64,000 nucleotides of DNA from a virus, in IMG/VR virus record IMGVR_UViG_3300010400_000002, positions 1 through 64,000 of that record. One strand, given 5' to 3'. Positions 16,950-26,713 of the stretch are shown piece after piece (position 1 is the first letter of the stretch; each line of letters starts with the position of its first letter). The position numbers and the translations under genes are program-made. Below the pieces are notes generated by a model. The model did no database searches. It saw nothing but the letters and a program-made list of their open reading frames with translations, and was not told the DNA's origin.

Positions 16950-17783
16950 ATGGCAACTAACACAAAAGGTCTGGGGCAGAAAGCCAAAAACGCCGCTGCC
17001 GCCTCCGACGATGAAACAATCGTAATCTCTTGGGTTGAGAACCAGTACTCAAAATTTGCCGGAAACCACACTTTACGCGCTTACCGCGATCCTGTGGAAC
17101 GGCATAAACTGATTGAACTGCGTGACCCCACTACCGCTACCAAAGAAGAGCCGTTAGGACAGAAAAAGCCTTACGTCATTCTTGGTGGCAAAACCATGAA
17201 ACTGTACATATCCAAGAACCCTTGGCACATGGCAGTTTACAAATTCATCATCGGTAACACCGAAGAGGAAGGACAGTGGCGTGGTCACCCCCGTTTCAAC
17301 CCGGGCAAGAAGATTTTCACTATTGAAAACGTCACCGAAAAGGCTAAGAAAAATAACCTGAATCGCAAGCAGATTCGTGCATTGCAGACGAAAGTCGAGA
17401 CAATGAACCAAGATGCACTCATGCAGTTCGGGTTACTGTTTGGCTTCGACGGTAAGGAACTATCTTACGATGATGTGCTCGACGGTATCGAGGCTATCAT
17501 TGAGACTCCGGCTGACAATAGCGAAAGTTTCTTCACTTGCGCAAACGTGAAAGAGGCTATCGAGAATCCAGACTTCGACTATATTGTGTTAGTTGCTGTT
17601 TTGAAGCATAAGAAGGTGTTTATCTCGAATGATGGTGTATACAAGTACAATGGTGCTACCATCGCCGTCACCGACGATCAACTCGTAAAGTGGCTGAAGG
17701 ATAACTCTACCGTCTATATGACGCTGAAAGAAAAATACCTGGCGCAGACCAAGGTGGAAGAGCCTGACCCTGCTAAAGAATGA
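16950..17783 (+). CDS. Unknown virion-region protein, 277 aa
   Basis: Located between capsid and adaptor genes, it probably takes part in head completion. The first 20 residues are an alanine- and lysine-rich flexible arm (GLGQKAKNAAAASDD). Beta-rich central segments and a helical middle (NNLNRKQIRALQTKVETM) follow. I do not recognise the family. It overlaps the adaptor-like gene by four bases (ATGA), implying coupled synthesis. Confidence 0.6.
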   Translation: MATNTKGLGQKAKNAAAASDDETIVISWVENQYSKFAGNHTLRAYRDPVERHKLIELRDPTTATKEEPLGQKKPYVILGGKTMKLYISKNPWHMAVYKFIIGNTEEEGQWRGHPRFNPGKKIFTIENVTEKAKKNNLNRKQIRALQTKVETMNQDALMQFGLLFGFDGKELSYDDVLDGIEAIIETPADNSESFFTCANVKEAIENPDFDYIVLVAVLKHKKVFISNDGVYKYNGATIAVTDDQLVKWLKDNSTVYMTLKEKYLAQTKVEEPDPAKE

Positions 17784-18454
17784 CGTGGCAACAGATTGCA
17801 GATAATGTGAATCGTAAGCTGGTTCAGTTTGCCTCCCCTCCTGTATTACCTGCGGAGATGGTGGGTTTACTGAATGAGGCTTACGATGCACTATTGACAC
17901 AGTGGTGGCAGATGACTTTCGAAAGAGACGAGTTTGCTATCCAGTTGCTCACGCCGCTGAAGCAAGGTCCAATCTCCCCCACTTTAACAAGCGCCAATCA
18001 CATTTCTACGTTCGAAATTGATACGACGGTATTCCCAGGTGGATTAAGAGCAATTGCCTCCTTTCGTGGATATTTCAAGCAGTCATGCAGTGGGCTGTCA
18101 GCATGGAGGATGATCGAGTTTCTGTCAGACAATGACCTATCAGACCTCGAAAATCCATTGCGAATGCCTACCAATGACTTTCCACGCTATCGTATGTGGT
18201 TCAACACTACTTCCTCAAAGAAGAAAGTGTCAATCTATTACGATGGGGATGCTCCGACCACTACTGAACTGTTTTATTACCGGCAGCAAACCATCCTCAC
18301 TTCCATAACTGGAAGCCCGGAGGTGGACCAAACAGGACACCGGCTGATAGTGAACAAAGCGGTAGCTATACAGTCAGGCACCAACGAGGATCAGCGTGAA
18401 GAGATATTTGAACGTGAAACCAACAAAGATTTACAAGTGGAGAATGCCTCATAA
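17780..18454 (+). CDS. Head-tail adaptor (connector)-like protein
   Basis: The 224-aa protein starts with helices (MTWQQIADNVNRKL, MVGLLNEAYDALLTQWW) followed by a beta-barrel section and ends in helices, the arrangement seen in head-tail adaptors that dock under the portal. ELFYYRQQTILTS and the following RLIVNKAVAIQ resemble the strand and the last helix of that family. Ring formation at the portal would be its role. The evidence is architecture and order, not a strong motif. Confidence 0.6.
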   Translation: MTWQQIADNVNRKLVQFASPPVLPAEMVGLLNEAYDALLTQWWQMTFERDEFAIQLLTPLKQGPISPTLTSANHISTFEIDTTVFPGGLRAIASFRGYFKQSCSGLSAWRMIEFLSDNDLSDLENPLRMPTNDFPRYRMWFNTTSSKKKVSIYYDGDAPTTTELFYYRQQTILTSITGSPEVDQTGHRLIVNKAVAIQSGTNEDQREEIFERETNKDLQVENAS

Positions 18455-18507
18455 GCTTCTCCTGATAAAACATGATTAACTAACTTTTTCAAAAAAAACT
18501 CTTAAAA

Positions 18508-19416
18508 ATGAACAGAAACAATGTGCATTGCAGTCCGGTGAATGAAATTCCCGGGATGCCCGATTACTGGATGATCGCCAATGATGGGGGCGACATGGGC
18601 GCTAACAGTTACAGTATCGCCAAAGGCATACTGAACATCAATAACGGAACAAGCCCTGTTTTGGCTAAAAAGGCTATTAACATCGCATGGAACCTGATTG
18701 ACCGTGAGAATGGTGTCAAGGTTCTTTGTCCGCAAGACCCAACAGCGCAGGTGGACACGGTGACAACTATTACTGTTCCTAATGCTGATTGTTGCGGAGA
18801 TCAGTTGTGTTATTATGTAACCCTGACATGGCATGATGCTACTTCAGGTCAGGAAATGACACATACCTATTCCGCATGTTTTACCACAGGTTCTACGTGG
18901 ACCAAAACACAGGTGAGTGCTGCCTTGATTGCAGATATAAATGCTGATCCCAACCGTATTGTTACGGCTGCTGCAGTAGGTGAAACATTTACCCTTACTG
19001 CTACTACTGCATTTGTAGGGCATCCATTTCTTACAAAGACGAACACGGCTTTACAGACCGTTGCTCACACCACTCCGAATGTTATTTCTTGGGGTGACGG
19101 TGATGACCTTCTTGCTATGGGATTCACCGCTGCTGACGGAATTGATGCTACCAACGAATACGCTATCGTAGAGATTCCTTATTATACCGTTCGCGAAGGT
19201 GACATTCCTTCTGACAATGCTTACTCAGGACAACGGGTATTAAGCTGGCATAAGTTCTGGCTGATCGTAGAAACCGGAGGAACGGCTGAAGATGCTGTCC
19301 TCGGAACTTCCATCAGCGACAATACGCCTACCGATAGCCTGTGCTACATCCTTGCCGGAAGCTCGACGGCATCGAAGTACCTCGGTGTCATCAATGACGG
19401 CTGTCCTTGCAGCTAA
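18508..19416 (+). CDS. Beta-rich virion protein followed by a terminator
   Basis: The 302-aa product is rich in threonine, glycine and beta-strands, with cysteine-rich patches (ADCCGDQLC and a C-terminal CPCS). Lack of helix, high expected expression and position between adaptor and ring genes suggest an abundant structural protein (auxiliary head or tail component). A strong terminator follows directly, so expression can be set separately from the downstream genes. No family is recognised. Confidence 0.6.
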   Translation: MNRNNVHCSPVNEIPGMPDYWMIANDGGDMGANSYSIAKGILNINNGTSPVLAKKAINIAWNLIDRENGVKVLCPQDPTAQVDTVTTITVPNADCCGDQLCYYVTLTWHDATSGQEMTHTYSACFTTGSTWTKTQVSAALIADINADPNRIVTAAAVGETFTLTATTAFVGHPFLTKTNTALQTVAHTTPNVISWGDGDDLLAMGFTAADGIDATNEYAIVEIPYYTVREGDIPSDNAYSGQRVLSWHKFWLIVETGGTAEDAVLGTSISDNTPTDSLCYILAGSSTASKYLGVINDGCPCS

Positions 19417-19442
19417 GAGTATCTGAGTGATTAACAAAATTT

Positions 19443-19474
19443 AGCAGGCGGGACATAAGTTCCTGCCTGCTTTA
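19443..19474 (+). terminator. Intrinsic terminator inside the structural operon
   Basis: An 11-base stem (AGCAGGCGGGA pairing with TCCTGCCTGCT with one wobble) encloses a seven-base loop and is followed by TTTAAAACTTT. It lies 26 bases after the 302-aa gene and 11 bases before the next start. It should partially end transcription and lower expression of the connector genes downstream. Confidence 0.7.
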
Positions 19475-19485
19475 AAACTTTCACT

Positions 19486-20214
19486 ATGGTTCCTCTCCGC
19501 ACGTTATCCAAAGACATTTTGAGCATCGCCAACCGACTCGGCACTGCCGAACCACGGCGTAATGATATTAGTGAGCGCCAGGTGGAACTATGGATACATC
19601 AATACAGAGAATGGTGGATCAATGACCGCTTCAACCGGAAGAGGCAAACATATTACGAAGCAAAGCAGGCGCTCGTTCAGGATTTGGGGTGCATGCTGTT
19701 ACAGTGTGTTGACCAAGCGGAATGTGATGCCTTACCTGTTGGATGCTTTGTAGCCAAGGTAATTATCCCGACACCGGTGGAAGTAGAAGGATGCCTTGAT
19801 TATGTGGGTAGCATCAGTAAAAGGAAGAAGTTCATAGAATGCAAGAATGTGAATGAACTGGAAGGAAAACTATCCGCACCGTATGGGCGCAACTTCCTGT
19901 ACTACTTTCGGATTGGACCAACCAACCTTTACGTAGCCACCTCTGACAGCGACACCTTCTTTGACCTGTGCTATATTAATGTACGGGGCATCTTTGGTGA
20001 CCCAACGCAAGCCTGCTACAAGAAAAGCCTGACTACTTCGACATGCTGTTATGATCCGGTAAACACCAATTATCCGGCTACGGGGGATATGATGGAAGAA
20101 GTGAAGATGATGATACTTACGAAAGAATTCAACATTTCCATGCACTATATCAGGGATTGGAAAGATACCAACCGTGATGACAGGCAAGTTCAAAACTTTC
20201 AACCGATTCACTAA
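19486..20214 (+). CDS. crAss-like connector ring protein 1-like
   Basis: The N-terminal part (NDISERQVELWIHQYREWWI) and the middle (CVDQAECDALPVGC, then IPTPVEVEGCLDYVGSI) match the pattern I know from the ring protein below the portal in crAss-like podoviruses: D-R-x-V/I-x-x-W-I-x-x-Y-R, a conserved C-x-x-V-D, and INVRGIFGDPT near the end. It would form a dodecameric ring joining portal and tail. The similarity is recalled rather than computed. It overlaps the next ring gene by one base. Confidence 0.65.
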   Translation: MVPLRTLSKDILSIANRLGTAEPRRNDISERQVELWIHQYREWWINDRFNRKRQTYYEAKQALVQDLGCMLLQCVDQAECDALPVGCFVAKVIIPTPVEVEGCLDYVGSISKRKKFIECKNVNELEGKLSAPYGRNFLYYFRIGPTNLYVATSDSDTFFDLCYINVRGIFGDPTQACYKKSLTTSTCCYDPVNTNYPATGDMMEEVKMMILTKEFNISMHYIRDWKDTNRDDRQVQNFQPIH

Positions 20215-20864
20215 TGAGATTCCGTTCAATCACGTCCATATTGCCAATGCTGAAACTACAGTCAGGCTATCCGAATGTAGATCAGTTGAAGCCGGAGCTT
20301 GCCCAGATGGTTCCGATGGTGGAGCGTAACCTTGGACTCACCAACAAAGCACTGCATCCACATAAAGCACTTGGAATAGAAGTATCCGGTTCCGTGGCTC
20401 AGTTACCAAGCGGATTCTTTGAAGAAGATCAGATTCTTGATTTCTGTATTCCGCCCAACTTGTGCAACATGACCAGTTGCAGTTGCAACAATGATCCGTG
20501 TCGCTGTGGATACACGCTATGGCAGACACAATGTGGTGACTTTACATTTGGAGATACGATACTAAGGTGTCCATTCAAAACCGGAAGTGTGAGTTTCAGC
20601 TATTGGAGTTTGGAACTGGATGAAGAAGGGTTGCCGATGATACTGGATAGTCACGTAGAAGCATTTGTAGCCTATGCCATTCAGTTGATGAAGAAAGGAG
20701 AGATGAATGCAGGGCTGATTTCACCGGCGCTGTACCAGATAAATAAGCAAGACTGGCACGATCAATCACTATGGACACGATCACGCGATAATGTGCCCAG
20801 TAAAAAGAGTGTGCGCATTGCCGATTACATCACTAATAACGCCTACAAATTTTACCTCAAATAA
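20214..20864 (+). CDS. crAss-like connector ring protein 2-like
   Basis: The 216-aa product continues the connector series. SVSFSYWSLELDEEGLPMIL and the following helix EAFVAYAIQLMKKGE correspond to the beta-strand plus helix with D-E-E-G-x-P-M-I that I recall from the second ring protein in crAss-like phages. A cysteine cluster (CNMTSCSCNNDPCRCG) around residues 82-97 is unusual and may bind metal. Start at ATG 20214 shares a base with the previous stop. Confidence 0.6.
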   Translation: MRFRSITSILPMLKLQSGYPNVDQLKPELAQMVPMVERNLGLTNKALHPHKALGIEVSGSVAQLPSGFFEEDQILDFCIPPNLCNMTSCSCNNDPCRCGYTLWQTQCGDFTFGDTILRCPFKTGSVSFSYWSLELDEEGLPMILDSHVEAFVAYAIQLMKKGEMNAGLISPALYQINKQDWHDQSLWTRSRDNVPSKKSVRIADYITNNAYKFYLK

Positions 20865-23800
20865 TTGCCCTTCAAGAAAAATATAGCGACCAACACTTTT
20901 ACCCTTGGAATGCGCCAAGATCGGACGGTATTTGCACAAGATCGTCGCTCTTATCGCTCGGCACTAAATGGTAACATCATTTTCTCCGGGGCTGGTGATG
21001 CACAGTACTGTAATGAACCGGGTACTACACTACTCGATAACTCCGTTCCAGATGGATACTATATTGTAGGCAGCAAAGAAATACGGGATAAAACTGTAAT
21101 CATGTCCACCAATGATACCTTCAGCGAGATTGGATTATTGGAGTTGGATGTGACGGGAACGGTGGCTACCTACACAACTTTATTCAATGATGAATTTGAT
21201 CCCAATGGTGATAAACTAAATTTCGCCTCACAGGATTTTATCTTTCCTGCAGAGTCATGTTTCGAAACCATTGACAAGAACAGGGTCTATTGGCTCGAAC
21301 CGAACAATGAACCCAGGTGCTTCAACACACGGTTAGGAGATCAAGAAGTTTCACCTGAGTTCATTGATGGTTCCTATACTCCGCTTATCGCCACAGGAAA
21401 GTATCCTCATTTTTATTCAGTCCATTCCATGTCACTACAGGCAGATTTTAAAATGGGGAGATTGAAATTAAAAAACACAACGGCGGGAGGCTCATTAAAA
21501 ACTGGGATGTATGAATTGTGTTATCGTCCGGTTACAAGAGATGGATATGCGCCGCCGTGGACTCCATTGACGCGACACTTCTTTGTTACTCTCGACCCTA
21601 CTATTCCTGATCCGCTTACCAACTATCATTACCGTTCTATGTATGCTTCAAATGTGATGACCAACAAAGGTTACACATTTACGATTCATGGTGTAGATAC
21701 ACGGTTCTATCAGTTGGAAGTAGCGTATGTGTATAGCACCGACAAAGATGTAACGCAGGAAGCAAGCATTTTCTACCGTGAAAAAATTGATCCGGCACTC
21801 ACTGATGTTGACGTTGTATTTTCTTCTACTACTGGCATCGCTGTTTCATTCGCTGAATTTAATAGATACATTGTTCCGATTCGAAGAGGTAAGGCAATAG
21901 GGCAAAAAGATAAGCGACTGTGGGTAGGTGCGCCGGAAACTTACGGACCGTTCGAACTGGATTTATCAGGAGTAACAATTGCTCCGTTTATCCGTGAGAT
22001 GACTGTTGACACTCGCGAAGGCGCAACAACATTGCCGCTTACTAATATGAGTCCTACATCGAACGGAACCATTTCTATCGAGTCATATAAAAATAATGTG
22101 GGCGCGGCAGTCAATGAATCGTATGCAGTAATTGATGACTTTCCGAATTACAAAGGAGTACAGGGGGAACATTTACTTGCCTCGTATTGGGGTGGAGAAA
22201 CATATCCCCTATCGGTAGTAGTTTTTGATTTAAAGGGGAATCCATTTTATGCACAGCATATCATTGACTACACTTTTCCTAACCGTTATGACGATCCGTC
22301 GTATCACCTGATGACAACCATTGACGGAAAAATCAATATCATGGGAATGAAAATCTCAGGTATTGATTTGACCGACATATTATATGATGCGGATGGAAAA
22401 TTACAAGTAAGCGGTATTGCGATATGCCGTGGAAAAAGAATTCCGCAAACTCTCTTTCAGGGAGTGATACTTCCGGCAACGATTGAAGATAACCCTGATG
22501 CCACACATCCTATTGAACATACGAGTAACGACTTTCACGGTGCCGGTGCAGGCTTCGCCGATTCACTGAAGTATTGGGGGGGGGCAAGTATAGGGCAACA
22601 GATTAATTCACGTCCCTACACTTCGATGATTTATGCACCTGATATTTTGTTCGGGCGCAACATATATGAAGGAACAAGTCAGGATGACGTGAACGAAGAA
22701 ACCGATCAGCTTGAGTTGGTATCATTGTATGACTGTCCCTTTCAGGATAGCATCTATCCACGCACCATTGACCTGAACCCGGGACTCTCTGGCGGCATTG
22801 ATGGACTCGAAAAATTCTATACCAAGAATTATGAACTCAATGTTGACAACAAAAATTTCGAGTACGGATCAAAGTCACGTATAAAAAGATTACTGACGAT
22901 AGAGACCTTTAAAGAACAGGACACTGAATGGGATCACTACGATCAGGATGACCCTGATTTATTTTTCACCGACGACTCCAACTTCGACCCGCAAGATGCT
23001 TCAGGCTTTCCGAATATGCACTCACGCGGGGTAACATTATCGTGGCTGATTAAGAACAAAGACTTTAAGAATACCACGTACATGCCTTCTGACACGACTG
23101 GAGTAAATATTGACCGTCCCCGTTACTACACCGTCAACTACAAAATCAACAACGAAAAATATTTCACATCGCCTACACAGAAGTCACTTGCTGAACGGTT
23201 GTATATTGGAACCGGACATTTTCAACCTATCAATCAGGATGTGCTCGATGATATTGTAGATAGTGACGGACGCTATATTCTCAATGATGTAGAAGTGTGG
23301 GGCGGTGACTGCTACCCGTGGATTTTTGAATTCGTGCGTAACTATCCTGCATTTAGTGGTGACTGCTCAGAAGGTGACTATGCTATTGCGCACGTAGTAC
23401 CATTAGAAAGTTCGATGAACTTCGCACTGCGCCGTGGCAGAAGTTTCGGTGGTGACGGAATACGTAGTGAGCATGAAGCCTGCAATCCTCCACCTGCAGC
23501 ACAGTACTTTCCTAACGGAATTATGGAAGGGCAACCGGAAGAATTTAATCTCAATTCAGTGGTGATGCACGAAGGCAACGTGCAGATGTTTATTGCAAAA
23601 CCAGAAGTGATAGACCCTGAGATCACGCAATTCGACTATCGGTGGTTGTACAGCAACCTGAAAATATTTGGTGAGATCACCGACCAGTACCGCACATTCC
23701 TTACCAGCAACTACGGGGATATGGAACCCAACTACGGAAGGATTGTAGGACGTGGGTATTTATTCGAACAGATGTATTGTCTGCAGGAACGCGCATTCTC

Positions 23801-24974
23801 TATGTTGCGCATCAATCAGATTCGCGCTATCAGCACTGCCGATGGTGAACCTATAGGTACCGGAGTGACGGAAGTGTGGCAGAAGCCGGATGAAAGGAGC
23901 ACCATACACGGAACGGTTTATCCGTATGGAACTATCAATACCGACAAAGCAATCTATTGGGCTGACTACTACAATAAATGCTTCTGCCGTTTTGCCCAAG
24001 ACGGAGTTACCAATATCAGTGATGACTGTGAGATCAAAGAACTGTCGTATGAGCTTCTGAAATTTTTCGATAGTGAGCAGCCGTTAAGTTTGAGTGGCTA
24101 TCAGCACGTAGCGGCGGGATGGGATAGTGTGCGCAACATGATCTACTGGACTGCGACGGAGCAACATGGGCTTGTGCAGGTGAAGAAAACATTAGCGTAC
24201 AGCGCCAATCCGCACGTACATTCTTTCGTGGCAGAAATGGATTTCTACCCTAAGATTTATCTCAACTGCAAAGGATGGTTACTGGATTCAAGATACATTG
24301 ATGATGGCGGCGATGCTACTACACTGTGGTCACACTACACAGGCGAACGCGGAAAATATCATGGTAGTTACAGGCACACAAAAATTGCGTTCATCGTAAA
24401 TGATGTAGCCAATGTGGACAAACTATTTGATAACTCATGGGCTTCATTCAATCCTGATGCGTACGCGTTGCTTGAAAAACTCACGCTCACTACCGATACG
24501 CAGTCGGCAATCATTACACCTATAAATGGAGATTTACGCAGTGATTACCGCAATCTCATCTTCCGCAATGAAACAGTGGCGCGTCCTGCACCCGACAACT
24601 GCGACTACACAATCAATGTAGGTACACCAACATTTCCGTTGAACAATTTCACTTACGTGAAGAACGGTAATACTGTGGTGATAGCGCAGGTCGTGAATCA
24701 GGTTGCATTGCAGGCATTCTTTGTAGCACAAGGATTTGTTGACACCTATCCGATATTCACAATCACGCAAACACCTGATACGTGGACTTCAATTACATGG
24801 AATGGACTGGTTGCTCCGATACTGTTTACACAGTCTGGTTGCGTGTCACCGATACAAAATCATTTGAGTGGTAAGTACCTGATGACAGAATATGATTTCT
24901 TAAATGCAGACAATAAAATCATTCAGTTCACAAGTTGCGATCAAAGTTTTAGATTGATTCCTAAAGTCAGATAA
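20865..24974 (+). CDS. Giant tail muzzle/stabilisation-like protein, 1369 aa
   Basis: The TTG start directly follows the previous stop; the product MPFKKNIATNTFTLGMRQD is like the opening of the large muzzle (stabilisation) protein in crAss-like phages, where the N-terminus reads as a glycine/serine-rich beta-propeller entry. The protein is almost entirely beta-stranded, with many short aromatic repeats and no helix domain. The final ~80 residues (about 1246-1327) are a domain also present in the 306-aa protein at 35161. It probably forms the distal nozzle closing the DNA channel. Function inferred from size, order and N-terminal pattern. Confidence 0.65.
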   Translation: MPFKKNIATNTFTLGMRQDRTVFAQDRRSYRSALNGNIIFSGAGDAQYCNEPGTTLLDNSVPDGYYIVGSKEIRDKTVIMSTNDTFSEIGLLELDVTGTVATYTTLFNDEFDPNGDKLNFASQDFIFPAESCFETIDKNRVYWLEPNNEPRCFNTRLGDQEVSPEFIDGSYTPLIATGKYPHFYSVHSMSLQADFKMGRLKLKNTTAGGSLKTGMYELCYRPVTRDGYAPPWTPLTRHFFVTLDPTIPDPLTNYHYRSMYASNVMTNKGYTFTIHGVDTRFYQLEVAYVYSTDKDVTQEASIFYREKIDPALTDVDVVFSSTTGIAVSFAEFNRYIVPIRRGKAIGQKDKRLWVGAPETYGPFELDLSGVTIAPFIREMTVDTREGATTLPLTNMSPTSNGTISIESYKNNVGAAVNESYAVIDDFPNYKGVQGEHLLASYWGGETYPLSVVVFDLKGNPFYAQHIIDYTFPNRYDDPSYHLMTTIDGKINIMGMKISGIDLTDILYDADGKLQVSGIAICRGKRIPQTLFQGVILPATIEDNPDATHPIEHTSNDFHGAGAGFADSLKYWGGASIGQQINSRPYTSMIYAPDILFGRNIYEGTSQDDVNEETDQLELVSLYDCPFQDSIYPRTIDLNPGLSGGIDGLEKFYTKNYELNVDNKNFEYGSKSRIKRLLTIETFKEQDTEWDHYDQDDPDLFFTDDSNFDPQDASGFPNMHSRGVTLSWLIKNKDFKNTTYMPSDTTGVNIDRPRYYTVNYKINNEKYFTSPTQKSLAERLYIGTGHFQPINQDVLDDIVDSDGRYILNDVEVWGGDCYPWIFEFVRNYPAFSGDCSEGDYAIAHVVPLESSMNFALRRGRSFGGDGIRSEHEACNPPPAAQYFPNGIMEGQPEEFNLNSVVMHEGNVQMFIAKPEVIDPEITQFDYRWLYSNLKIFGEITDQYRTFLTSNYGDMEPNYGRIVGRGYLFEQMYCLQERAFSMLRINQIRAISTADGEPIGTGVTEVWQKPDERSTIHGTVYPYGTINTDKAIYWADYYNKCFCRFAQDGVTNISDDCEIKELSYELLKFFDSEQPLSLSGYQHVAAGWDSVRNMIYWTATEQHGLVQVKKTLAYSANPHVHSFVAEMDFYPKIYLNCKGWLLDSRYIDDGGDATTLWSHYTGERGKYHGSYRHTKIAFIVNDVANVDKLFDNSWASFNPDAYALLEKLTLTTDTQSAIITPINGDLRSDYRNLIFRNETVARPAPDNCDYTINVGTPTFPLNNFTYVKNGNTVVIAQVVNQVALQAFFVAQGFVDTYPIFTITQTPDTWTSITWNGLVAPILFTQSGCVSPIQNHLSGKYLMTEYDFLNADNKIIQFTSCDQSFRLIPKVR

Positions 24975-24984
24975 CTTTACTGCG

Positions 24985-26712
24985 ATGCTGTTCAACGAAG
25001 AAGTTCCTGAATCACAGTTTGAAATTGACCCGACATATCTGCCGGAGAATAGAAAGTTTCTTGCTTCTATACTTGGATTCAAGCCAACGGGTGAGCGAAA
25101 TAACTGGGGTAATACGATGCGGTTTCTTCCGGTGCCTCTTCTTCCTCCTGGTAGTGGTGCTATTGCATCAAACATCGCCGCTCGTCAATTAGGAACAAAG
25201 AGTAGTGACTATGGACAGCATGTAAAAGAGAACTTGTCGGGTGATATATCAGGAACATTAGTGGGACAGGGTGCAGGTGCGATAGCAGGAGGCATACTAA
25301 GTGGCAATCCGGCTATGGTAGGTAGCGGTGCTGAAAGTGTTTTATCAAATGTACCTAATGCTTTCAATTTTAAAGACGTGAATCTGAATGGTGATTGGGA
25401 AACAAAATATTATCGCAAAGGTGGCATAATCCATTACGATGAAGGAGGCAAAATCATTATGGTCAACGGCAAAAAACCTTGGTGGGATGGTGGTGAGGAC
25501 ATCGCCATGCTCGACAAAAAGACAGGCGCTCATGTAGGTGATGTTTCCTATGGTGAACGTATAATGGACAAGGGAGCAAATAAAAAGATGAAGGAACTGG
25601 CTGATAAAAAATCATTCTATAAACTGGGTAAGTATATCGCTGATGAAATGGAGACGCAGAATGATACCGATAATGAGACAGAGGAATTTAAAGAAGGTGG
25701 TGAGTTGACCGCAGATAAAGCGAAACTGATTCTCAAAGACGGCACTATAAGAGGAAAGAAAATAACTCCGAAACAAAAAAGATTCTTCGGATTCATTGCA
25801 GGTGGTGGGCATCCTTCTCAATATAAAAGTGGTGGTACTATCGAAGTAAAAAAGTATGATACTGGTGGAGACATTCTTTCTCCTGACGGTGATGTGCAAG
25901 ATATATTGAACAATCAAACAGATCAAAATTTATTCAACCTTGTAAAGCAAAATAATTGGGGAATACCTGCTGGCAAAACCTCAGATGCTCCATCCACACC
26001 TTTCAACTGGGATGAACTTGGCGGACCGGAACAACTATTCAACATAGGTCAATTAATCACAGGAATCACCGGAGCAAATGATAAACTTCCTTCCTATCAT
26101 AAACCCGATGAATGGAATCGCTTTCTTCTCGACCAACGTGCTCGTTCCTTATATGGTATGACCAACGCTGAACGTGCCGATCTGCAACGCATGAATGACC
26201 GCGCACTCACGACAGGATTAAATAATGCAAGAGAGATTTCCGGTGGTAACAGTTCCTTCGCAGTAGGGGAAGCGTCGAAGTTTGCAGGTGACTACATGGA
26301 CAGAGCGTTAAAACTTGCAGTGGCAAACGATAAGATCAAGCAAGACGCTACGGCTCGTTATGGCAATACGCTGATGCACGACATTGCTTATGACAAAGAT
26401 GCTTTCGATCAGAAGTATCAGGAAGCATTAATGAAGAAATCTGCGGCTGCCAAACTTGCACATACAGGATTACAGAATACCATTGACCAAGCTGACTACG
26501 AAAAAAATTATGGAAAAAATTCTGTGAACCAACAGTACTTGCAGGCGCAGTTGGATTTGGTGAAGAAACTTACAGGAATGGATTACAGTCAGTTTGTGAG
26601 GGGATTAATTCCTGATGTTGCAACACCGACAACAGATTCTTTCGGCGCACCTATCGCAACAGAATTTACAGGTGGAAGTAATCAGGATTGGTGGAATAGC
26701 GTAAATCAATAA
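24985..26712 (+). CDS. Cargo-like internal or tail-tip protein with ADKAKLILKDG motif
   Basis: The 575-aa protein has an N-terminal glycine/alanine-rich amphipathic region (residues 55-125) that could insert in membranes, then a segment YGERIMDKGANKKMKELADK and, at about 243-273, ADKAKLILKDGTIRGKKITP with KQKRFFGFIAGG. That motif recurs in head or ejection proteins of many phages. The second half is helical. It is probably packaged in the head or tail and ejected. Identification is by motif memory and gene order. Confidence 0.6.
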   Translation: MLFNEEVPESQFEIDPTYLPENRKFLASILGFKPTGERNNWGNTMRFLPVPLLPPGSGAIASNIAARQLGTKSSDYGQHVKENLSGDISGTLVGQGAGAIAGGILSGNPAMVGSGAESVLSNVPNAFNFKDVNLNGDWETKYYRKGGIIHYDEGGKIIMVNGKKPWWDGGEDIAMLDKKTGAHVGDVSYGERIMDKGANKKMKELADKKSFYKLGKYIADEMETQNDTDNETEEFKEGGELTADKAKLILKDGTIRGKKITPKQKRFFGFIAGGGHPSQYKSGGTIEVKKYDTGGDILSPDGDVQDILNNQTDQNLFNLVKQNNWGIPAGKTSDAPSTPFNWDELGGPEQLFNIGQLITGITGANDKLPSYHKPDEWNRFLLDQRARSLYGMTNAERADLQRMNDRALTTGLNNAREISGGNSSFAVGEASKFAGDYMDRALKLAVANDKIKQDATARYGNTLMHDIAYDKDAFDQKYQEALMKKSAAAKLAHTGLQNTIDQADYEKNYGKNSVNQQYLQAQLDLVKKLTGMDYSQFVRGLIPDVATPTTDSFGAPIATEFTGGSNQDWWNSVNQ

Positions 26713-26713
26713 G

